DNA from: Xestospongia bergquistia
Taxonomy: Eukaryota; Porifera; Demospongiae; Haplosclerida; Petrosiidae
Length of the DNA: 64,000 bases
NCBI GenBank assembly: GCA_963965975.1
Contig: OZ014425.1
Coordinates: 4,043,501 to 4,107,500 of the forward strand
Direction of reading: 5' to 3'
Every line of letters starts with the position of its first letter. Within the stretch, counting starts at the first letter, position 1. Shown here in pieces: positions 28,011-46,317 of the stretch. The translations under genes and the position numbers were made by a program. A model generated the notes under the pieces. It worked only from the letters and a program-made list of their open reading frames with translations. It was not told where the DNA came from and did not search any database.

Positions 28011-31000
28011 ATGGCATCACTAGAGGCTAAAATTCGCGGAGACAAGAAAAACAATTATGCCTCTAGTTCTGAGGACGAGGATGAGATTAACGGACAATCA
28101 TTACTGCCTCCACCTCAAATGGACGGAATGCCTCAAGTAAGAGCAGATGGCAAGTAGCAATAACTATCACCTCTTATTGACTATCATTGGAAGGATGCCT
28201 ATTTTAACACCTTATATTAAATCACTTTTCAAATTTCTGGGAATCTTTATTTTGATGTATCAAGTTAAAAATGGGTGTCTGGTCTGCCTTAAACTACTAT
28301 GTCAGCATAAAAAGCATACAATATTGCTCTATTTAACATTATTAAAACACTTATTATTTTTTTGGTCTATAGACTGGACCTAAAGGAGTTCTCAATGATT
28401 ATCGACGCTTTCAAGAGGAAGAGTTTCAGAAGAAAGTACAGCAAGAGAAGGAAAAGCAAAGACTCATTGCAAACATAGTCCCCATAGTGAAACCAAGGGT
28501 ATGATTTATAATAACTATGATTTAATCTTGTTATTTGTACCTTTTAAATATGTTGGCACGAGTCCATATAACTCACTACTGGTAATCACTATAGTATATA
28601 ATTTACTATAGTGATTACCACTCATATATTGTAAAGAGTACTATTTGGTAGGTACTAAATGTTCTTAAGACTGCTGTGGAGCTAGTCCATAAATATTTGT
28701 AATTTTTGACTAATTGTTTTGATTTTGTTATTAATAATTATATCTGGTACAGAATACACTCAACATTAACACTTATCAATATAATGTAAGTAATATGACA
28801 TATACAAACATGTGATACAATAAACATTAGATGTATCAGATTAACAGTTAATGTACCATGTGATAGTTATCAATTTGTACGCTACATTAATATACTAAGG
28901 TCATTTTATGTTTCACTCACAGTTTTGTTATGGTTGTCATATAATACAGCTGAAGGAAACATATGGATTACGCTTAAATACAATAAACATAACTTGTTTA
29001 CCAACATCTTATGACGTTGTATTAAAAACAATCTGTTTAGAGTTGACAGTCATAAGAACGGATGTTATGTATAACTACCACATTGCAGGCCTCATTATAT
29101 CCTTATTTATATGTAATTCTATTAAGCTTATTGCCATCCTATCACATGTTGTGAAATATGACCCAATGATCACCAAAGTGTTAAAATATCTCTAATTTCT
29201 GTTTATTTGATCACTTATCGCTACGGTAACATGTAAGTTTGGCATCAGATTTCTTTGTGCAGTCATGTGTTCCTGTTTTAGTTCACCAACGTAATTTGAT
29301 ATGCTATAGTAGAAGCCATTTCTTGGGTAGCTAGGTGATTGATTATATCTTCTGCAAAGCCAGAAGGATGTGAAGTGATGTTAAACTATGTAGAAGTAAA
29401 CTTAGTGGTGGGATAATGCACATGTTTTGATTGTGCTATTTATTTGTTAGCTATATCAACATAACACTGTATAAATGAGTTGTCAGGTCACCATTACAAG
29501 CCATGGAATGTGACAAAGGGGATTTACTAATTCCAGAGGAAAGTTTCCCAGAAGTCTAACAGTTTGTTTTTAAAATTGCAGTTGAAAACTTAGAAATTAT
29601 ATTATTATAATCACTTTGTCCATGCAATACTCTATCATTGAATAAACAAGATAATATACTAGATAATATACAAGATAATATACTAGATAATATTAGTTTG
29701 CTTTTCTTTAGAGTGAAGAGACTGATGGTGGGACTCGTGAACTAATGGAAGCATTAGAACAGATTGAAATGGATAGTGACCCTTTTCTTCAACAATACAG
29801 AGCTCAACGATTACAGGAGATGAAGGAACAAGCTAAAGCAGGCAATAAAAGGTAAGTAGACCAGTAGGCCAGTCATATTAAACTTGTCTTAGTGAAGTAC
29901 TTATGCACAACTTTATTGTTGCTTATGAATTTAGGAAAATATTTGGCAATCTCACAGAAATACGAGGTGATAAATATGCCAGCACAATCGACTCTGCTCC
30001 TTCTAATGTCTTCTTAATTATTCACATTTATGATGAGGTAAGAAGAAATCATAACTGTAAGAAACTTGTCTTCTTTCTCCCACACTCCATGGCTGGCTCA
30101 TTGCCAGTCAATTTGCTTTGTTTTTACCATTTCTGTTAATATTGTACTGGTATTATTGATAAATCATATTCTCTCCCACCTAGTTTTTCCTTACTTGCAC
30201 TAAATTAAATAGATGTCTTACTGAGCTGGCCAAGATGTATCCAACAGTAAGTTAAAAACAACTGTTTCTATATTGAACAGACTCTTTCTCTTTCAGGTAA
30301 AGTTTTGTCGTGTTCAATCACATCAGTTAGGACTTAGTCAAGACTTTGTAAGTAATAAAATTAGCTACAATAATCTTGGTATTATTGTATTGTAATGTGA
30401 ATTCAATTACTACCAGTAGTATCATATTACACTAGTTTTGATAGTAACACAAGCTTCCCTTACTATAGCTAGATAAGGGATTACCTGCTTTGCTGGTCTA
30501 CAAAGGAGGAGAGTTGGTTGGAAACTTACTAAGAATCACAGACACTATAGGAGAGGACTTTTCTACAAATGATGTTGAAGTTTTCCTTCATGAGTAAGAC
30601 CCTAATTATTATTTAATAATGAAGTTTAGTACGTATACTTTGTTGTGTATCATGTAACTTAAACCCTAAACATTAGCTATACACATCAGTCAAATAGTCA
30701 TTGTGTTGTTTATTTGCAGTTCCAAATTCTTAACTGACCACAGAGTCAGGAATTAATGCTAGTTAGTGAAATGAGAAAATAATGTAGTTTTTAAAGGAAA
30801 TTGAAGACCCATATGTATCTCTTAATTCAGTTATAGTAATAACACATAATGGCCTCTAGAAATCAATGTTCCCTAATATAACGTGATAATATACCTAAAA
30901 ATCTGTTGTATGGTCTCTAATGATGTTGGTATATACTTGTATTAATTGTTTTGGCTAATAGCGGTATAACATGGACACAATTAGCGTATTTTGAAGTCTG

Positions 31001-31203
31001 CAAACGTCACCGTCACATCATGTTGAATGTGTTGATTATAATCTGTGATTAGTCTTCAAATAATATTCAATGCTTTCTTTTATATTTCTTTGTCTAGTAA
31101 AAACTGTCTACCAAGTGCAGCAGAAGCTAAAGTGATGAGTTCATATAATTTATCACCAAGGCCTTCTCTTACAAAACAGACATCTGACACTGATGATGAT
31201 TAA
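28011..31203 (+). CDS. PDCL: Phosducin-like protein
   Basis: Eight exons: 28011..28136, 28373..28498, 29712..29851, 29935..30037, 30184..30246, 30297..30347, 30469..30593, 31098..31203. Product 279 aa (human PDCL about 301). N-terminal Gbetagamma-binding region with the family signature TGPKGVLNDYRRFQ, an acidic helical stretch, then a thioredoxin-fold domain: VFLIIHIYDE, LAKMYPTVKFCRV, LPALLVYKGGELVGN. The C-terminus is acidic (SDTDDD). PhLP1 works with the CCT chaperonin to assemble G-protein beta-gamma dimers. The exon at 30184 uses an acceptor ending in ccacctag; a nearer AG would break the frame. Intron 2 (28499-29711) is the longest and holds a perfect hairpin. Confidence 0.92.
28580..28620. 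repeat. Perfect 17-bp intronic hairpin
   Basis: Arms tggtaatcactatagta (28580-28596) and its exact complement (28604-28620) around a 7-nt loop, in PDCL intron 2. Could be a tiny MITE or a transcribed stem. Confidence 0.8.
29647..29695. repeat. Short tandem repeat (agataatatac/t units)
   Basis: Four imperfect units of about 11-12 bp immediately upstream of PDCL exon 3 (acceptor at 29710-29711). Low complexity; no function suggested. Confidence 0.6.
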
Positions 31204-31537
31204 AAAATCACTTCATCTCTTAATTTTAGCAGTTTCATGTAAAGAAAAACCTACAGTAATATGTTTTAATTTTAAAGACTCCTTATCCTTGTTAGAAGTA
31301 ATTATTGTGTGAAATAATGTTTATTATAATAATATAACTGTGTGTTACTTTTACATAAATTTGTTATAATTGTCTTAATGTATTATAGTACTATTTTGTA
31401 AAACAATTTAATTTCTTCAAAGTTGGGCGACAGGATTCTTAGCTTGTGCGTGTATTAAATACAACAATAATATTCGAATAATGCAGTTAGATTATATGAA
31501 CAATATAAAATGACTTCATCTCTTTCTTATTGGTTGA
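31204..31537. other. Convergent intergenic region, PDCL / OARD1
   Basis: AT-rich 334-bp spacer between two 3' ends. No ORF or repeat noticed. Confidence 0.5.
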
Positions 31538-32534
31538 TTATAAATAGTACACAGTGATATTTATTGGAACATCCTTGAAGACATCATGTATGATGTCTGT
31601 CACCTTTTCCCATGACAATCTGTCCAAACCACATCCAATTCTAGGCATGCATAACTCTGACACTCCATGAGCAACCACATGATCCTTCATAGCCATGAGA
31701 GAGGCAGTCAATGACTGATAGCTGGGTTTATGAGAATAACGGACCTTGGTTACCTACAATTGTAGAAAAGAGTAATCACATCAATACTTATCTTGTAAAA
31801 CTGTAGAGAGGTCTGAGTATATGGATAGTGCTTATGTATATGTTTGCCTCACTAAATAATAGATGTAACGGTTTTCAACTTGAATGACAGCAACACCTCC
31901 AGATTTTACACCTACATGAAACGAAAGGAAATCTATAAAATGTATTGCATTCGATGTGAAAGAAAAAATAATAGCCAGTTTCCTATTTGTCTGGTAGGAA
32001 GTGCATACTTTGATGTGTATTAAACTGATCCCCACCCACTAAACCCTAAACATTAATTATAATTATGTAGTAAAGTATGACTTCCCTGCTGAACTGTAGA
32101 CACTACCAAAATAATTTCATAGTTAAGAATAAAGCTCATCAATTTGATGGCAATGATTAATTGTTAGTATTTAATTTTAATAGCAATATTTCAATTTATT
32201 GCTATTTCTTTCCCTTGTATAGAAATTTTACATCAAACTATAGGCTTTGTTACATTGTGTTTAATATGGACAGTGTGTACATGCCTTGAGCTTTGAGTTC
32301 ACCCAGTCTTCCAAATTCCTTTTTGAATAATGTTGCTATCCCTTTTCCCATGTGGAAATCTTCACTAACACAGTGTGCTAGTGATGCTGTGGGAGGACTT
32401 GTAAATAGATCACCGCATTTCTCTGTAAATGTCATCAGATGAGGCTGTTTGGCACTTTTTGATTCCCCTGATGGAGACTTTTTGGCCTTTGGACCATCAC
32501 CTTTATGGCTACCACGAGCTGTAGCACTAGCCAT
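31538..32534 (-). CDS. OARD1: OARD1/TARG1-type macrodomain ADP-ribosyl hydrolase
   Basis: Three exons: 32285..32534, 31853..31911, 31538..31753; 174 aa (human OARD1 152). The first 35 residues are a basic, Ser/Lys-rich extension. The macrodomain then follows human OARD1 closely: KCGDLFTSP, SLAHCVSEDFHMGKGIATLF, AVIQVENRYIYYL, SHKPSYQSL, MPRIGCGLDRLSW, ITVYYL. Both residues known for TARG1 catalysis are kept: Lys of VTK (human K84) and Asp of GLDRL (human D125). The enzyme removes ADP-ribose from glutamate and cleaves O-acetyl-ADP-ribose. Intron 1 appears to use a GC donor (CAAG|GCATGT); no GT donor keeps the conserved frame. Its start lies 108 bp beyond the 3' end of the glucosidase gene on the same strand. 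Confidence 0.92.
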
Positions 32535-32642
32535 CTCTTGTAGTGGAGGTGTGTCCTGACAGTTAGTGCGAAATTGATGACATCAAAGTGCAAACGCATA
32601 ATTATTTTTTAATATAAAAATATAATATTAATACAATTTATA

Positions 32643-38037
<5,395 letters not shown>

Positions 38038-38090
38038 TGTAGTAGATAATAAATAGTCGAGCTTTCTACTTAACTGCCATGAGACCTAAA

Positions 38091-38847
38091 TGGCTCTGTC
38101 ACAAAAAATTTGGTCCGGGTGCAAAATTTGGACCTAGGTCCAAATTTTGCAACGAAATGGCTGCAAAATTAATTCCGTCTTGCAATATTTGGACCCAAGG
38201 TGTAATAATTTGGCAAAGACAAATGGAATTCGTCCTATATAAATCATTTTATCACTTTTTAGGTTGTGTGTACTTAAATGGAGAGCTTCAACCACTTAGG
38301 GTTCTTTTCAAAGTGTCATAAAAGCAATGTCAAGATCTGAACCTGAGCAATAAACTAAAGAGAAAATGAAGTTTATGCCTCAGATTGTCCTGCTAACAGG
38401 AAGAGAAACATTTGGAAAAAAGGCTGGCAAACTAGCATTGAGAGGAGGAGAAGTGTACTATGAGAAGAAACCAGAAGTTTGTAATAATTTTTTTTTTTTA
38501 ATTTTCTTATTACTATCTTACAATAATTTATAATAGTGTTATATATGAACAAAGACATCAACATCAATTAAGGCACCACCTTTGTCACTGTCTTGAAAAT
38601 AAGACAATTAACCCATTCCCCTGCCAGCAGTAAAAAAGGAAGCAAACAATGTGTAACTGTTATTAATTCAGAGTATACTACATACAAGTGTCAACAAATT
38701 TTGCAGTATAGGACCAAATTAGGCAGCAAAATTTGGCCCTAGGTCCAAATTTAACTTGCATAAATTGGACCCAGGTCCAAATTTGGCATGCAAAAATTGG
38801 ACCTAGGTCCAATTTTAACTAGGAACAAATTTGCCGTGACAGCTCCA
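38091..38847. mobile_element. Non-autonomous DNA transposon with palindromic ends
   Basis: A 757-bp segment between two divergent genes has inverted ends tggctctgtcac (38091-38102) and gtgacagctcca (38836-38847), 11 of 12 matching. Just inside are multiple aaatttggacc / ggtccaaattt blocks. These include a perfect 30-bp palindrome at 38121-38150 and a perfect 24-bp one at 38793-38816, both centred on acctaggt. No transposase. A 62-codon frame at about 38365-38553 (start MKFMPQIVLLTGRETFGK) is unrecognised. Class of element unknown. Confidence 0.6.
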
Positions 38848-38894
38848 CCCAACCATAATTTATCTAAACTCATTAAGCCCTTGTTTGCTTCATC

Positions 38895-41670
38895 ATGCCA
38901 GAGAATAAAGAGAAAACTCCTCTTCCTTCTAAACCCTCTCAAGAGCTAGAAGTGAAGGCATGTTCTATTCATAATGTTGTTGTCTATAGAGACAGAGCTG
39001 AAGTACGTAGAACAGTTAACATTAGTCTACCCGCTGGGGAGAGTGAGGTGACCATAAAGGGACTTTCTGAGTCCGTAGATGGAGATTCCATACGGTAAAT
39101 GAAGCATTTAATATCGAACTAATTCTTAACAATACTGTTGTATTTGTATAATATATAATAGACCATCCACAAGTAAATATTATGCTCTCTCCATATATAC
39201 AGTGTTGAAGGTCATGGCAGTGCTATTATTTTGGATGTGACTTACTATACCAAGCAGCAGACAAAGAAACAAGACACTGCTGACGATGAGGAGGAAGGTA
39301 GTGAAGACACTTACAAGGCACTTAAAGAAGAGATCTTTGAAAAAGAGAAAGAGTTGAAATATCTTGGCTTTCGTTGTGAAGTGTTGAGAAAACAAAAGGA
39401 CATGTTGAAGGAGTTTGCTAATCATGTGTCTTCTCTGAAAGGACCAACAACGAAAGAAGTAATAAAAAAAAATTAACTATAATATTCATAGATTAATAAC
39501 TTTTGTTATGATTAGTATCACAATGATCTCATACTATAGGGGCAACCAGTGATTCTTTTTTCAGATAACGTTTCACCAAATTCTGTGACCGGAGTGCTTG
39601 AGTTTATGACCCAATATCAGGAGAAGTTGAGCACACTAGATGAACGTGTATTTGAAGTTCTTATGCAGCAAAAGAAACTTGAAGAAGAGAAGAAGGTGCT
39701 CCAAGCTAAAGCAGACAAGTTGAACCCTAATAAGAAAAAAGCAACAGAATTATCAGAGACTATCAGGTTAATAATTATAATTTTATGTTCTTGATTTATC
39801 AACAAATGATATTGTACTTTCAGATCTGTCAAAGTGACTCTTGATGCTAAAGAGGACACTGATATAGTACTGGTAGTATCTTATGTTGTTAGCAATGCTT
39901 CCTGGACTCCATCCTATGATGCAAGAGTATTTACTAAAGACAAAACTATGAAGGTCAGTGAAAATAATACCACCATGAGCTTTGGACAGAGCATAGAACA
40001 TAGACTATAGACGCAGATACTTATAGTATAATATGATGTTTAATTCTAATGTGTGTATTTGAATATTTGTTTGACTGAAAAGCCCTAATGCACTGGAGTA
40101 ATATTGCATTGGTTCAGATAGTCACTCATCTTTTAGGTTAATTATTATGGTCTTATTAAGCAGTCTACAGGAGAAGATTGGGAGAATGCTAATATTGCCT
40201 TGTCTACTGCTCAACCTGATGTTGGTGGGTCTGCCCCTCAATTAGGTATTCATCATATTGGGTTCAAACGAGTCCGAGCTATTGCAATGGCCAAGAAAAG
40301 AAGAAGTGCAATGCCTACATTTGGATTTGGGTCGATGGAACTGCAGGAGAACCTTCGAGACTATAATCTTTTGGTAGATGACGGGGGGCAAGAGCGATAT
40401 CGAGCTGCTCCTACTGTTGCTAATGCTCGCTTATCCGGTCGTTATTCTCCACCATCATTAGAAATTGATGTCACTAAAGTAAGAGTAATTCGTTATATCT
40501 TAAGTTAATAAATAACTTCACTTCTCACTAGGTAGATACTGGTCAGTTTTATAACACATCATTTACTATACCTCGTACAGCCACCATACCAGCTGACAAT
40601 ACTGAACACAAGGTAAAATAGACCACACAAAGTTATCCTCCTTACTTTGTGACTTTACTGATATCATGAATATCCTTATCTATTACAGGTCACTATTGCT
40701 ATCCTTGATCTTAAACCTGATTTCAATTATATCAGTGTTCCTCGACTCTCACCGTACTCCTTTCTGCAAGCTGTTGTTAAGAATACTTCAGTCTATGCTC
40801 TGTTAGAAGGATCTTCTAATGTGTTTCTGGACAATAACTTCTTAGCTAAAGTAAGTAAATACTATTAACAGAATTCTATAGCCATAGGGTTTCTGTTAAA
40901 TGATAAGAAGCATTCAACTATAAACATATTGATATTGATATTGACTTGTCTCTATCCTTGTAATCTCAGTTACTTGATTCTCTCTATCCTTATAGTCTAA
41001 ATTACCTGATACATCACCTAATGAAGAGTTCACTGTAAGTTTGGGTGCCAACCAAGCAATCCGTATTACCTGTCAGCCAATGAATATACTGCGTGGAAGT
41101 ACAGGTAAAAAGATCCATTATAATGGAAAGTTCTAAAACAATGATAATAATATTGAAGGAGTTATTGAGAATTTATTAAATATTATTGTATCGTGTTTTC
41201 AGGTCATCTAACAAAGTATAATCTTCTCACATATACTTTTGTATATTCTGTAAAGAATACCCAGGGAAATGTAGTAAAATTGAAGGTGATGGAACAGGTT
41301 CCATTGAGCACTGATGAACGTCTCAAGGTAGGCATACAATATGATATATATATATATATCATTTGCACGGTGGATGTATGGATACCCATGGACATTCTTA
41401 ACTAATTACATTCTAAAACAGTTATATGAACAGAGCCATTGTGATATTAATATGATCTCTTTCTCCTGTCAACAGGTAGTACTACTTCAACCTCATCTGA
41501 GGAAGCAACATGTTTCAATCCCATTTTCTCATGGTCATGCTTTACTGAATGATGATAACAATATTGAGTGGCATTGTACCATACCTTCTGATACCAATAT
41601 TGAGCTCCAGCTGGTATACACTGTTGAATTCCCACCAAATGATATTGTGGAAGGTCTACCCAGCAGCTAG
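38895..41670 (+). CDS. DUF4139 / DUF4140 (MuiA-like) domain protein
   Basis: Ten exons: 38895..39094, 39203..39458, 39540..39766, 39824..39953, 40137..40478, 40532..40612, 40689..40850, 40996..41104, 41203..41327, 41476..41670; 608 aa. The N-terminal DUF4140-like part has VVVYRDRAEVRRTV and LPAGESEVTIKGL, followed by a coiled coil (residues 100-240). The C-terminal DUF4139 region has VSYVVSNASWTPSYDARV, YYGLIKQSTGEDW, IALSTAQP, FTIPRTATIPAD, HKVTIAIL and a final LVYTVEFPP. The family runs from bacteria (MuiA) to animals and fungi (C. elegans F37C4.5); function is not established. The tight match to domain order makes the family call firm. Divergent from the glucosidase, with a transposon-like element in the shared upstream region. 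Confidence 0.9.
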
Positions 41671-42131
41671 ATAGTAGCTGTACACTGGGTATTGTTGACT
41701 AGCAATTTAATTTTTATTTAGTCAAATTTTTGATTCAGTGATATTAGATTCCTCAAGAAACAGTGTGTTGCTTTTTAGTAAAATAAAATAAAAAATTACA
41801 TAGAGAGTTGTACTCACTAAAAAATGTTGTTGTTGATAGTCTTAGACTTATACCTTTGAGATTGTGTTGTTACACCATAAACTAATTCTATTGAAGCACT
41901 GAAACAATGCATTTGAATTGGAGACAGTTACACCATAAACTAATTCTATTGAAGCACTGAAACAATGCATTTGAATTGGAGACAAAATGATATATAAAAA
42001 GGACTTGTTACTATGACAACACAATATATACCATAAAACTACATGTATGAATTGATGTCATGAAAATTTTGAGGTTAAAGTTATTTGAAGTTAAAATTAC
42101 TGGGAATATAAAAATGATTGAAGGAAATTCA
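41671..42131. other. Convergent intergenic region with tandem duplication
   Basis: Spacer between two 3' ends. Apart from the 58-bp duplication listed separately, it is plain AT-rich sequence. Confidence 0.5.
41869..41984. repeat. 58-bp perfect tandem duplication
   Basis: Identical copies at 41869-41926 and 41927-41984, beginning gttacaccataaac. Confidence 0.9.
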
Positions 42132-45100
42132 TCAATCATTGAGACCTTTTAGGAATGCAGCTTGTGATCGCTCCTTCCTCATTCTGTCTTCAAGTTCAAC
42201 AAAATTTTCAGTGTTTAGCTGTTCCTCTTCAATCTCTTCTTCAAGGAATTGATGGCGGATCTCCTAAAAAAAAGAAATTAGAATAATAAATTAACTTTAG
42301 CCACTCTACCTTTATTAGAATTTCAAAGGAAGACAGTTGTGTTTCATGTACTGAAAAGTCTGGTCTGTTTTTGAGCCAATCATTGAGAATAGTCATTTGA
42401 GTCTCATACCAGTTCTAGTGACATAGAAATGAGGATATCAATACACACACCATTACGTTGCTTAAATACAAATTTTTCTTTATAAAATCTTACCAGGACA
42501 AAGTTAGTGAATGCAGCTGAGACTAGTGTTCTAGATAAATGTTGGAGGTTATTTTGTAAATACTCACAATACTGATCAATAGATATAGGAGTAGGAAGCT
42601 AAAAACAAGAAAATACAACATTTCTCAACCTATTATTCAGTGTTTTGATGAAAGCTTACTAGTTTTTTCAAAGCAGATAAAAATCCATAACTGGGATCAT
42701 ATTTGGACAATTGAGAGAGAATGATATGAAGTGGCTGACATAACTATCAGTATAAAAAATATATAATTTTAAATGTTAGACAGTGCCCAGAAACAGTATA
42801 CACATTTCAACAAGAAATTATTACTAAATAGCATCTATTACTGATAATAAGATACTGACCTTGTTAATAACAAGATTTAACATTTGTCCAATGGCAGTTT
42901 CAAGAAATGTAGTCAAATTAACCGCAATAGCTAATTGCTAAAAGAAATAGATTGAAGTTAACTTATAAATAATGACCACACATATATACCTCAGGTGGGA
43001 CTTGTCCAGTACTAGAAAGACCACAAAATGGAGCAGCCTGTAAAAAAGAGAATAATAAAGCATGCGTTCATCATTGTTCTTGTAAATTATCTTTCCCTTT
43101 ATTCAACTGACCTGTACGCTAAGAAACATGATTGTATTAACCATGGTGACAACTGGTTTAGGCAAAAGAGTACTAAAAGTTACTGCAAAATCACTCAGTT
43201 GAAGTTCACATTGTTGTTGAGTACTAGAATGGATTACAAAAATATATAATTAATTTAAGGACATCTATTTCTTAATGTTGCATCTATTGTGGTCCTTGTT
43301 ACACGAGATACAATTTCACTTACAAATTCACAGCCTCTTCAAATTTCTCTGAGCAAATTGTCTGAACCTTTGTCACAAGATGTGTAGCAAAGGGTTCTTG
43401 AGGCCAGTGTAGTTGTTCAACAAAGGTTTTAATAGACTCAAGTGCTTCGAGGCACCCTTGCATACTGAAACAGCACTCACTGTGAGGGAAACAAAAGTAT
43501 GAGCCTCTCTGATGAGGAAATTTATAAAATTATTACTAGAATATTGAACTATGAAGCTTAAATATTAGAATTCATTATATAAAAAATAATTTAAAATTTG
43601 AAGTACTACACCAAAGCACATGCCATGACAATCTAATACAGTAATAAAATGCCAATTTGTGATATAGTTTCTCTTACGTGACTGGCATCCATGTCTCCCG
43701 CTCAAAGAAGCCCTGCATATCTTTCTTTATTCCACTGTCAAGATCATTCAGGTACTTCTCTACAAGAGGCTCAAATTCAGTCAATAGACTCTGGTGGAAT
43801 TTACTGAGCTTCAATGTGGCTATACAACAAGAAAATAGAACAGATGTTTAAACAATTGAGGTTATTGACATTACTACTATATTTAAATCTCAGCCAAAAA
43901 GCCTATGCATAAACTGACTATATATAAGAAAAGACTCTGCAATAATTATTTTTAATTGAATTGTTGCAAGTTGGGAATTGATACATTAAAGTATTCATTT
44001 GGTTCTAGACTCACGCTGAGAGCAGAAGTACTCATTGAGCGAGTAAAACATTTTAAGGAGAGATACAATGCATGCATCACAAGTACGGAGACATTCTTGA
44101 AGATCCACAACAAAGAAAGACCAGAATGCATCAATATGAGCTGACAGAGCTAAAGGATAGAGAGTGAAGTCCTGAGGAGATAAAGAAAAAGAATGTAATA
44201 TAGAATTGTGGATGAATTGAATGATGGAAGTATCATTTACCTCAGCATAGAACTCGTGTAGTTCATACATAAAGTCTACACACAACTGAGCAAGTACATA
44301 GAGTTGATCTTCTGACAGTGCATCAGAGACCTCTATTGAAAGAATATAATATTATTTGACACGTGCTAGAACATATATTACACTATAGTAAGTTCTGAGT
44401 CATGAAATGATAACGATTTAATGTTTAAGAAGTGTAGTTATTTGAAAAATGCATTGACATTTATCTACATTATCATTGCATTGTGAAATAGAAATATCTT
44501 CTAGGATCTTTTAGAACTAATACTATCACTTAAGAATCACAGTATATACATCATACAAAGGACTCACCACTTTCAAACTCTTCACATTGACACAGCTTTG
44601 AGTAGACTTGTTTATAATTTGACAGAGCTGCTCTCTCCATTACAGAAATAAGTAACTGCATAGGTTTGTCCTCTGTAATAAGTGGCATAGTCAGAGTAGC
44701 ACCTTGACAATGATTGATCTCAGCCACCTAGAAGAAAGAGAGACGGAGGATATCCAATTAGCTTTGTTAACTAACGAGATGTTCTCCTTACTAAAATAAA
44801 TAGTTTCATTGTCACTTTGAGGTCATCTTTGGGACAAGAAAAAGGAAAATGAGTGCGAAAATTCTCCAGCTTATCAGCAAGAAGCAATTCAATCTGTCCA
44901 CTGAGTTGAGACCATTGTTGAAACTCTTCTGGAGTAACAACTTCACGATGTTCTTGTGGTCTAAAGAAAAAAAGGAGTTTTAGAGTAAAGAAATCACATA
45001 CACTGCAAAATATAGTCAAGCACTTAACTTAAGAACATTCTTAAAATATTATATTGTATGAATTACAGACTATATAGCATCATAAGTACTAGAGATAACA

Positions 45101-46317
45101 GTGCTCTATCTATCTATTTACTTGTGACAGCTGGTGGTAATCAAACCTACCTCTGTTCCATAACATGCATCTGGCAGAATCCAAACGAGTGCAACAACAT
45201 GACTGGCCAAATACTCTGCCCTTTGAGTTCACATTGTAGCCACTCCCACAAACAAGTCAGGTGACGATGACTTAATCTTATGCAATAGCGAGCACAGTAC
45301 TCATCAATGACATACATCTGTCCTGGAGAGAATAATCCCTAAATAAACAGTGAAATATATAACATGAATGAGTACACAAATGAAAATATTGATGAATAAC
45401 GCTTTTTACTTAAACTCTAACCTACACAGCATCTAAAAACTACACTTAATTTTGTAGTTATAAATAATACATTTCATGAACTTACCCTACTGAAATCAAG
45501 TTCATTGAGACGGTAGTTAAGAATTGCTTTGAACAATTTAGTAAATAACTTAGGATGATCTTGTTGAATTGCGTCCATATTAATAACATCTGTCAGTCCC
45601 ATTAATGCAAACTCACCACCACCTGATCCACCTGTAGAATAAAGTTGAATATAAAACAAGCGTGAAAATCAAATATTAATTTTATGCTTATTTTTAGTAC
45701 TAAAGGAATACTATGTACTCACTGAAAGAGTCTTTCTTTAGTTCTGCCGGTTTATCTGTTTGACCAGTAGCTCGAGTAAACCATTGTAACCATTGCTCTC
45801 TCTCTGATGATGTAACGCAGCCAAATCTGATTTGACCTTTCTCTGATGAGAGATTCAAAATAAAGAGATATTTTACTTCTTCTTTGTCTTCTTGTTCTAA
45901 ATAACGGACAAAAACACAAAAACTTCAAAACCTGACATGTGACATTACATAGTTAAAAATGACATTAATGTTAGCAAAAGTTTTATGCTCCAAAACCAAA
46001 CCCTTAGCTGTGTACCTATGATGGTATATAGTTAATAACTGAACTACTATATATTAGATGTAAGTCCTATGTCACTGACATACAAAGTTTGCTGTGTACA
46101 TTGGTGACATAAAAACATTATATGAAGTGATATATTGTTCTCCTTACTTTCAGCAAGGTAGTCTACTGTGCAACCTTCTAAAATGATGACCTCTTTTGGA
46201 TGAGTGTCCTTGGGTTGATAAGAACAGAGGACAAAATTGGATTGAGGTAACTGCATTAGAGCTAGAAAACGAGACTTCCATTGCTTGAAGATAAAGTCAC
46301 CAGAACAGTACAAATAG
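42132..46317 (-). CDS. CADPS: CAPS/CADPS (Ca-dependent activator protein for secretion), 5' incomplete
   Basis: Seventeen exons: 46148..46317, 45723..45896, 45486..45631, 45151..45338, 44792..44960, 44568..44727, 44241..44332, 44015..44171, 43678..43819, 43324..43479, 43112..43223, 42990..43037, 42860..42937, 42660..42734, 42494..42598, 42310..42414, 42132..42263; about 736 codons. It opens within a PH domain (FIFKQWKSRFLALMQ, FVLCSY, GCTVDYLAE) and runs through QWFTRATGQTDKP, LNELDFSR, GLFSPGQMYVIDEYCAR, THFPFSCPKDDLK, the MUN/MHD region (AHIDAFWSFFVVDLQ, FFERETWMP) and a Glu-rich end. CAPS primes dense-core vesicles with SNAREs and PI(4,5)P2. The N-terminal half of animal CAPS (including C2) was not found, and only 138 bp separate this exon from the next gene. 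The frame is open upstream to an ATG at 46437-46439, which could start a short form. Confidence 0.88.

Noticed and set aside
28908..29195. 95-codon frame in PDCL intron 2
   Set aside because: Hydrophobic, AT-rich composition and no similarity recognised; sits wholly in an intron.
38365..38553. 62-codon frame inside the transposon-like element
   Set aside because: No recognisable family and the second half runs through poly-T; kept only as a note in the element entry.
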